From Euonymus europaeus (Eukaryota; Streptophyta; Magnoliopsida; Celastrales; Celastraceae), in the NCBI GenBank assembly GCA_963580455.1, contig OY756968.1, positions 19,313,996-19,377,995 of the forward strand: 64,000 nt of DNA, given 5' to 3'. Under the pieces are notes generated by a model. That model had not been told where the DNA came from and did not search any database. It saw only the letters and a program-made list of their open reading frames with translations. Shown piece after piece: positions 35,401 to 44,400 of the stretch. Each line of letters opens with the position of its first letter. Position 1 is the stretch's first letter. The translations under genes were made by a program, and so were the position numbers.

Positions 35401-38400
35401 GAGCAGGTAGAGGTAGAACATCCGGATCTGACGTTGATGCCATTGAAGTATTCACTGTAGGTACCACAAGGGGGAAGAAAGTATGCTGAGAAAATGTCTT
35501 AGTGATTGGGGGGGGGGGGGGTGGGGGTGGGGGGGGGGGTTGAGAAGACTTAGAAGAATTTTCTGAAGGAACTGTACGATAGACAAGAAACTCATCCTTA
35601 GGAGCAAAACGGAATAGAAGAATTAGAGACAAAGGGTGTAGACTCAAAAAAGGTAACATCAGCGGAGACTAAGTATCGTTCTAAAGCAGGAGAAAAACAC
35701 CGATACCCTTTTTGGTGTCGGGAATACCCTAAGAAAAGATATTTCAGGGACCGGGGATTAAGTTTGGATACATGTGGTTTGACATCCTGCACAAAACATA
35801 TGCAGCCAAAAATGCGAGGTGGAATAGAGAATAGAGGACGATAAGGGAACATAATAGAGTAAGGAATATTACCACCAAGAACAAAAGATGACACGCGATT
35901 AATCAAATAGCAAACAGTATTAACAGCATCAGCCCAAAAGACTTTGGAAACTTTCATCTGAAACAACAGAGCGCGTGCAACTTCCATCAAGTGACGATTT
36001 TTTCTTTTAGTCACTCCATTTTGTTGAGGAGTAAAAACACATGAAGATTGGTGATCAATACCATTGTGAGCAAGAAAAGAAGAAAGATAATGAGAAAAAT
36101 ACTCTTTAGCATTGTAAATTTGCAGAATACGAATAGAAGCATTATGTTGCGTTTTGATTTCAACATAGAAAGCACAAAAGATAGAATATAATTCAGCACT
36201 ATTTTCATTAAAGTTACTCGTGAAAAATCATCAACAAAAGTGACAAAATACCGAAATCCAGACTTAGAAACAATAGGACAGGGACCCCAAATGTCAGAAT
36301 GAATCAACTCAAAGGGGGGTCGCAGCCCGTTTATTGACTCGAGGAAGATAAGACACACGATGGTGCTTGGCAAATTGACATGCCTCACACTCCAACTTAG
36401 ACACTGACCATAAACTAGGACTAAGACATTTTAATACATTTAAAGAAGGATGACCAAACTAACAATACAACTAGGAAGAAGAGAAACTACTAGTTGAAGC
36501 AATGGATTGTGGCACTGGTGGAGAGTCAGCAGCAAGAATGTAAAACCATTGGATTCACTACGTCTACCAATAATCTTCTTTGTCAGAAGATCCTGAAAGA
36601 CACATGAATCAGGAAAGAAGTGAACAGAACAATTCAAAGCACGAGTAAGTTTACTAACTGACATCAAATTAAAAGGAAAATGAGGTAAACAAAGAACAAA
36701 TGACAAAGATAAGGAAGAAGTAGGAGAAACAGTGCCACTACGAAGAACAGGAACACTAGAACCATCATCAAGTATGACACTAGGAAACATGGGAGATGAC
36801 TGGAATGAAGAAAGGATACTTGTATTACTTGTCATGTGATCTGTAGTTCCAGAATCAATGACCCAATTGGGTGAGGAGGAAGTGAGACATGCATGGGGTT
36901 ATCTGACTGAACGAGAGTGGCAGCATGAGCAGAATTCTGGGTGGCTTGAAACTGAGCAAAACGAGCATATTCATCGGCAAAATTCACAATGTGACCATCA
37001 CAACTCATGGCTCTACCAGGAGTAGGTAACAAACCGTTGTGGGTTACAACATTAACTACTCTCTGAGGAGCAGTCGGTTTTCCATTCAACTTCCAACAAT
37101 TCTTTTTCAGATGACCCTATTCCCCACAGTAGAAACAAACTCTAGGACCTCCACGTACTCCACCATCACGACCACCACTGTGACCACCTCTACCACCACC
37201 ATCTCGACCACCTTGAGTACTCCATCCAACTAGAGCAGAAGCCTCGCCAACAATGTATCCTCCAAGGGGCTCCCAAGTGGAATCCATATAGACCATTCGC
37301 AACCGAGAGAATGCCTCAGCGAGTGATGGAAGATCTGTGTCCGTAAGAAGTTGAGATTGTGGCACGTCATAAGTAGAATCTAATCCGGCAAGAAAACACG
37401 GGACAATTATCTCCTCTTGTTGTTCCTGCATCTTTTTCACATCAGCAGTAATAGGGTACAAAGTCTTCATCTCTTCAAACATTTTCTTAAAAGTAGTGTA
37501 ATAGTCTACTAAGGTTCAGCCCTTCTGGTCAGCACGATGCAATCCAGACAACAACTCATAAACATGAGATCAATTTTTCTTGCTCGCATACAAGGAGTCG
37601 AGATATTCCCACAATTCCTTGAGCGAATCACAATGACCCATCATATCATCCACCGAAGGATTCATAGTATTCTAAATAAGATTATAGAGTTTGTCATCGT
37701 CCTTCATCCATTGAGCCTTAGCTATGGGTTCGGTTGGAGGATCATCGGTTAGATGTTTCTCCATATCAATACCCGATAGATATCGGCGAATGATGCGCTT
37801 CCATTGTTGATAATTTGAACCATTCAATTTCCGATCCGTAATGCGAGTGGTAGTGACAACAATTTCAGCAGTAGCCTTCTTTTCACTAGTCTCTGCCATT
37901 CGCAATCAAGAAATTCAGGAACAAAATAAATACCACAAACTACCACTTATACAAGGCGGACAAGCAATACTGAACCAGTGCAAAAACACACTAGGCCAGC
38001 CTTCTCTGGAATCACTAAAACTCAGCCTTGTCGGGGTTTACAGAAACTCTAGGAAAGGCAAAAAATCAAAAAGCACCGGAAATCAGAAAGTATCAGGTAG
38101 TCGCACGAGGGACTGTCTCTCTGAAAGAAGTCGCACAATCAGCAACCAACCGGGGACCTCAGATTCTCCAGAAACTCGCCGGAAACCTCCGCACGATCAA
38201 GACCGCATGAGGAGGAGACCACTTGCGCTCACAACCAGAACTCGCGCTCGCGACTTGCGCTTGCAACACCGGAATTCGCGCTCACGACTCGCAACACTAG
38301 AACGCGCGAACTTGCCTCCCTCCTGTTCGACTGACAGAAGACTCACCGGAATGCACAGGGCTTTGATACCATGTTAAGGTCACAAAGAGATGCGGCTCAA

Positions 38401-41400
38401 TCAAGCGTATTTTCTATATCTTGTTATCTTAGGTATTACATAATTGTATAAACCTCTGTTTTCAAATGCGAAAACGCAAGGCGAGGCGTAATCGCCTCCA
38501 CGAGCCGAGGCGTAAGCCTTGATACGTGAGGCGTAAGTGTTTCGGGTATAAATATTTTAAACACAAAAATAATAATATAACTTATAAGAAGTTATTTCCA
38601 TCCAAATTAAATAAGCAAAGTGCTCAACAAAGTCATAATTAATACAAGCATCCACATAATTAGAAGTTCAAAACAAAGAAAGTTCATCAAACATCACAAT
38701 ATCACATCATTAACATTTAGAAGAATTCATTTTCATCCATCTCATCATCATTCTCTTCTTCCTCCATCATAGCCAATTCATCAAGAGTAGGCCCTTCTTC
38801 CATGTTTGTGCAAGGTATAAGTTCAACATATGATGGGCATCCTTCCTCTCCAATTTCACCAAGAGGTTGCAATCTTGGTAATTTTGTTTGGCCTCTATCA
38901 TCTCCGTTTCCACCTTAAATATTGACAAAAAATATAATGAAATTGTATAGAAAGTGTGTTTAATGATTTATTACATAATTTAACACTTAAACCTACCTTG
39001 ATTCCTCTTTGTAGTGGTAGAAGACTTTCTTTTATAAAAGATGGGATGAGCTGAAGGATTTGAAGATTCCTCGCGCTCAACAAAAAGGGGACTCCTAGTG
39101 GGCGCTGGAGGAATTGAAGAATCAGCAGGTCGACTCATAGGTTGTGGAGGATTTGAAGACTCCCCACTAGCAACAGGGAGACTCCTAATAGCATCCACTT
39201 GGAACAATTGTTCATCTTCAACCCAACTAGTATCTACTAGAAGAACAGGGTCTTCTTTTTCTGCAATCCATTCATCATCAGATTCAATTTCTTCGACCAG
39301 AATAGGGTCCACATTCAGCTTCCTTTTGATGCTCCTCTCACGCAACCTAGTGTTGTACATCACATACACTAGTGCATTCAACTTTTGGTGCTCCAGCCTA
39401 TTCCTTTTTTTGGTATGGATCTAATGTACAAATTTATAATTATATAAGTTTTATGTAACTAAATAAAAATCATTTATGCAAGATTGAAAATTAAGAATCA
39501 TACCGCCTCAAAGGTACTCCAATTCCTCTCACAGCCTGATGCACTACAAGTGAGGCTAAGAACACGAATAGCATAACGCTGCAATTCAGGAGTTTTGCCA
39601 CCAAAACGCCCCCACCAATCAGCTATGACAAAATAATAAAGTAGTACTAGTGAGAGTGTGATACATTTATCACTAGGAATTCTACAGTTTGAATTTTTAA
39701 ATCAAGGAAGGAAGGATTTATTTAAATACCTGGAAAGCGTAACTTTCTAGAATCAACTGCCACTCTACTTCCAAAATTTCCTCTAGCATGGTCATACATA
39801 TCCAACTGGATATCCGCTGTCAAACGATCTTCATATGGCAACATCCTATCCATGCATTCAAATAATCCTTGTCTCACTTCCTCAACATTAGAAAAATGCA
39901 AATCATATCTTAAAGACGGATTAAGGTAATATCCAGCAGCATGCAAAGGCTGATGAAGTTGTGGAGTCTATCTTGCATCAATTTTCTTCCATACTGGACC
40001 ATATTTCCTTATGTTGTTTCCAGAATTTGTTTGAATTTTCTCTTTTGCTCTGTCCATCAATTCATAAATAAAACCCATGGCAGGTCTCTCTTCTTAATCA
40101 ACCTCTCTCAAGACACTAACAAGTGGACCAACACTTTTGATACAATATGCAACATTACCCCAGAATTGCCCATCATGCAATACAATTCCACAACACTTCA
40201 TGCCATCTGGCTTCTTTGCCCAAGTACTAGAAGCCCACTTCTCCGAACTAAACAAAGACATTAGAGCTTGTTTTTGCTTGTACAAACTCTGTAGTGTAAG
40301 AAAGGAGGTTGCAAATCGAGTCACAGCTGGACGAATGATTTCTTGGTTATTTGTATGAAATCTCATCAATGCTAACACCCAAGAATGCCCATATATGAAT
40401 CTCACAACTGCCTTGGCCTTTGGAATTGTCTCATCAAACACCTTTAACTTTGAAATGTCCTCCAACATCAAATCAATGCAATGTGCAGCACAAGGAGTCC
40501 AGTACAACCTCACTCTCTTCTCCATAAGTTTCTTTCCAGCATACACATAATTGCTAGCATTATCAGTAAGAACCTGCACAACATTATCTTCACCAACTTC
40601 CTCAACAACCTGATCAAGCAACTTGAACATCAAATCTCCACTCTTAATACAATCAGAAGCATCCACTGATTTCAAAAACCAAGTACCAGCAGGGCTATTC
40701 ACTAAGAAATTAATCAAGCATCGATTTTTTCCATCGGACCAACCATCAGACATTATAGAACAACCATAGGTTTGCCATGCCCTCATGTGCTCCACTTTAA
40801 GCTTGTTAATATCCTCGACCTCTTCTTTTAGCAACCATGTCCTCATCTCATGCATCGAGGGCGGCTTGAACCCAGGGCCAAAGTTAGCAACACTCTCAAA
40901 CATAGGAACCCAATAAGGATCATTGACGACATTAAATGACAATGCTTTCGAGAAACAGAACCTTGCAATTTTTCGACAAATCTCCCTCCTTTCTTCCTTT
41001 TTCCATTGGCTGTTGAGTTTAGTTTGCCTTGGTTCTGAAGTTGTGAACTTATCCATAGGGCCCCGAACTCTAGGCAAACCCGCACCACAACTAACATCTT
41101 GTGTAACACTATCACTCACACTACCAGTCCCACTTCCAGCCATCCGGATGTCATCCATTGTCTCTCTTTGCAGTTGCTTTTGGTATTTTAATTTTTGCAG
41201 GGCAAGTTGACATTTCAACACCACATCTTCAGGAGCACTTTTGCAAGGCATAATTCCTGAATGAGTGCCTGCTATATGATTCTTCAAACGCGTAATAGTA
41301 CCACTGCATATGTGATCACAAAATCTGCATCTGAAATATTTCTCATTCGGAACTGTCTTCACATAATCCCAAGCAAAATCTTTTTTTGGGTCTCTTTTAT

Positions 41401-44400
41401 TAGCCATTTGTTAATTCCTTCACAAAAATTAAACAGAGAAGCATAAGTGTAAATTTGATAACTGGCACAAATCAGTGAATCACTACATCACACATTTCAA
41501 TTTCATTACACGTCTCAGTAAAGCGTTAAGGTTATTAGGCAGAAATTAGAATAAACTGGGCAGTGGGTACTGGACTACTGGGTACCTTAGCTGGAAGATG
41601 AAACAGAGAGATGCACAGCTGAGTAGTGAGAGAGGCAGATTCCAGTTCCAGTCGCGAAGACAACCAGAGAGGCGGAGACCAAGAGAGGCAGTCGCGACTC
41701 GCCGGAGACCAAGTGAGGCAGTCGCGACTCGCTAGATAGCAGTCTCGCGCAGTAGCCAGTGGTCGCGCACAGTCCCGAGCAGTCGCGCTCAGTCGCGAGT
41801 CCCTGGTCGCGATCAACAGAAGTAGCTGCCTCGCCAGAGACCAATAGAGGTAGTCGAGCTCGAGAGAGGCGCTGAAAGAGATGTCACCACTCACCAGAGA
41901 TGAGCGACAGTAGCGATGCCCTACTGTGAGTTTTCGATTTTAGTTTTTGAATCACAAAATTGTTAAACGATGTAGTTTCAGAACTCTCCCTCAGGTACGT
42001 ACGTATCTTGGCGCCTCATGCATTACTGCGTTTTACGTTTTATTTACTAAACACGTACGCTTTTGAGGTATGGAATTTTACGTACGCCTCCATGCGTTTT
42101 GGACTCAAAACGCGCCCCATAAACGCATTTGAAAACAGAGGTATAAACCTATATACAAGTCTAAACACGTAGAATAAGACTAGAATACCCTTAGGTATTC
42201 TAACACTAACCAATGAGGCATTACGATCAACACAATCATTATCCCGTTTCCCAATAATTTTATATTATTAGATGGATGAGCTAATGGGATGTTTGACTCA
42301 GTGTTGCAAAAATCGCTAGTCGGCCACTAGCCGGTTCGCGGGGACTAGGGATTAATTAGATTAATCGGGGACTAGTCGGGGATTAATCGGATTGATCGTT
42401 TTGAACTTTTTAATTAAAAAATAATAATATATATAATATATATGTAATACATATCATATACATATATATATTTTTTAATTAAAATATATGTGCCTAACTT
42501 TGGTATGTGTGAAATTTGAACCAAATTAAAAGCTATCTCCAATTTCTGATAAAAGACTATTGTGAGCCCTACTCTTTAATCAGTTGTGGGCCCTACTCTT
42601 TTATCTTTTGTGGCCAATAACGTAGCATCGCTTCTAAACCTTATCCAGATTTCCATAGATTCAATTAATTGCTTGAAAGGACAAAAGAAGACTTTAATAT
42701 AAAAATTGAGAACAGAACATAAAAAGAGAACAGGGAGAGAAGAAGAGAGGGACAGAGAGAGACGAAGTGAGAACTTGAAGAGGATCGAACACAGAACCAG
42801 AAGAGAGACGAAGTGAGACTGTGAGAGATAGAGAGAGACGAAGTGAGAACCAGAAGAGAGAGACGAAGAGGATCAAACAAAACCAGAAGAGAGAGAAACG
42901 AAGAACATCGAGGAGCTGAAGCATCTTGGGCTGGGCCGATTAATGCCGATTTTGGCCGATTAATGACGATTTGGGCCGATTAATCGGTTCCCCGATTTTT
43001 GGCTTGGATTAACCACTTATCGGAGCGGCGAGCTCCGATCACTGCTTAGTCGGCCGATTAGTCGCCGACTAGGCCGATATTTGCAACACTGGTTTGACTA
43101 GATTAGCTTGTTAGTCTACTATAATATCAAAAGAACTAAAAGGAAAATGCAGTGCATGTTTGTTGACCACTTTTTTTGACATGGCTGCCTCCATTGCCAT
43201 CACGGCAGCTATTATTATTGCTGTTTCCAACATTTCAACATTATTATGAAAAATGACATTCTAATTATCTTGTTTTAAACCTCATGCGAAGACGACGTTC
43301 AATTGTTGTCACCAACACCACCATGCTACTGTTATTTCCACAAACATTGCTACTGCCACTATCAATTTTCAACAATATTATGAAAAATCATGGAAAAGCT
43401 GATGACCGGCAATTCGACTGAATTGTACTTAGATATTAATAATTTCTGCGGAGTTTTTGAAATTTCTTTGGGGGATTTTAAAGAAAATACATCTTCATTC
43501 TGTCAGGCCTAAAAGTAATTACTAGAAGTTATTGTTGGTTTACTAGTAGCTATCTTTAGGCTAGGGGTATTATTTTATTTAACATGTTATGCTGTGTTTG
43601 TGGCGTATATTTGTTTTACTCTTGAATTGTCATTAGACTCCTTCCTATGCTAAAGGAACTGACAATAAGATTTTACCTTTTTCTCAATCCCTGGGTCTAT
43701 CATGGTTAAGTCCTAGTGTATTGCATTTCTTATTTATCTTCCTTTCCTCCTGCCCCTTTTTCCTTCTGTTGCTCTCTTCGTACAATTTTGCATAAAATAT
43801 GATTTTGTACTTTTGTGTGTGTGTGTGTTTTGTTTTTGCTTCATAATGTCTATATTTGTACTCTTCTTAGGTGGTATTCGGTGATGTATACATGTTAGAC
43901 GATGAGATGAAGTGGAAAGTATTACCTTCTCTGCCCAAGCCAGATTCTCATATTGAATTTGCTTGGGCAATTGTTAACAATTCTCTTGTTCTCGTTGGAG
44001 GCACGACAGAAAAACACCCAGTTACTAAAAAGATGGTTTTGGTTGGAGAAATCTTTCAGTTTAATTTTGATACTCAGGTATATGCATTTTCTATCCTTTC
44101 ACAAGATAATCTGAAAAGTTATTTGAAATGTTCATGTAGAAATATGTAAGAGACACAGGCATGTTAGTTTTGAAGACAGGTTAGAGTGTGAACCCTTCAT
44201 TGGCGTCTTAAATTGAATCCCATAAACTGGTGGCTTACTGCATTTCCACCTTAAAAGTCAAATAAATTTTCCTTCAATGGAATCCTGCAGATTTTGCTGC
44301 ATCAAATTTTCAACATTATCTTTGAAGTATCAATCACAAAATATATTTTTTCTTCTTATCATACATCGAATCTGGACCGACCAATCATCCTTCTTTTGAC

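Larger units (their letters stand above)
38454..42140 (-). mobile_element. hAT transposon C, nearly complete, inserted in an LTR
   Basis: 3687 bp with perfect 17-bp inverted ends CTCTGTTTTCAAATGCG and a perfect 8-bp duplication GTATAAAC (38446-38453, 42141-42148). The empty site is present at 28373-28382 in the partner LTR. Subterminal GAGGCGTAAG repeats follow the left end, resembling those of hAT A. A four-exon transposase gene is on the minus strand. One premature stop is the only defect I see. Confidence 0.92.
28301..42205 (-). mobile_element. Ty1/copia retrotransposon (outer) with a copia nested in one LTR and a hAT in the other
   Basis: LTRs start TGTTAA and end TTCTAACA. The left LTR is 28301-28411 plus 33666-33693, split by another copia. 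The right LTR is 38372-38453 plus 42149-42205, split by a hAT. With insertions removed, both are 139 bp and differ at about four sites. The flanks CCAAC (28296-28300) and CTAAC (42206-42210) are a probable 5-bp duplication with one mismatch. The primer site TGGTATCAAAGC lies next to the right LTR. Coding sequence at 33699-37905 is of the same family as copia 1 but badly broken. This is the oldest part of the intron 5 nest. Confidence 0.88.
38372..42205 (-). repeat. 5' LTR of the outer copia, split by hAT C
   Basis: Native pieces are 38372-38453 and 42149-42205. The base order across the hAT duplication restores the sequence seen uninterrupted at 28371-28411. Confidence 0.88.

Noticed and set aside
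42665..42924. Ser/Leu/Phe-rich minus-strand frames inside hAT D
   Set aside because: Composition effect of a GA-rich stretch; no domain, and the element is non-autonomous.
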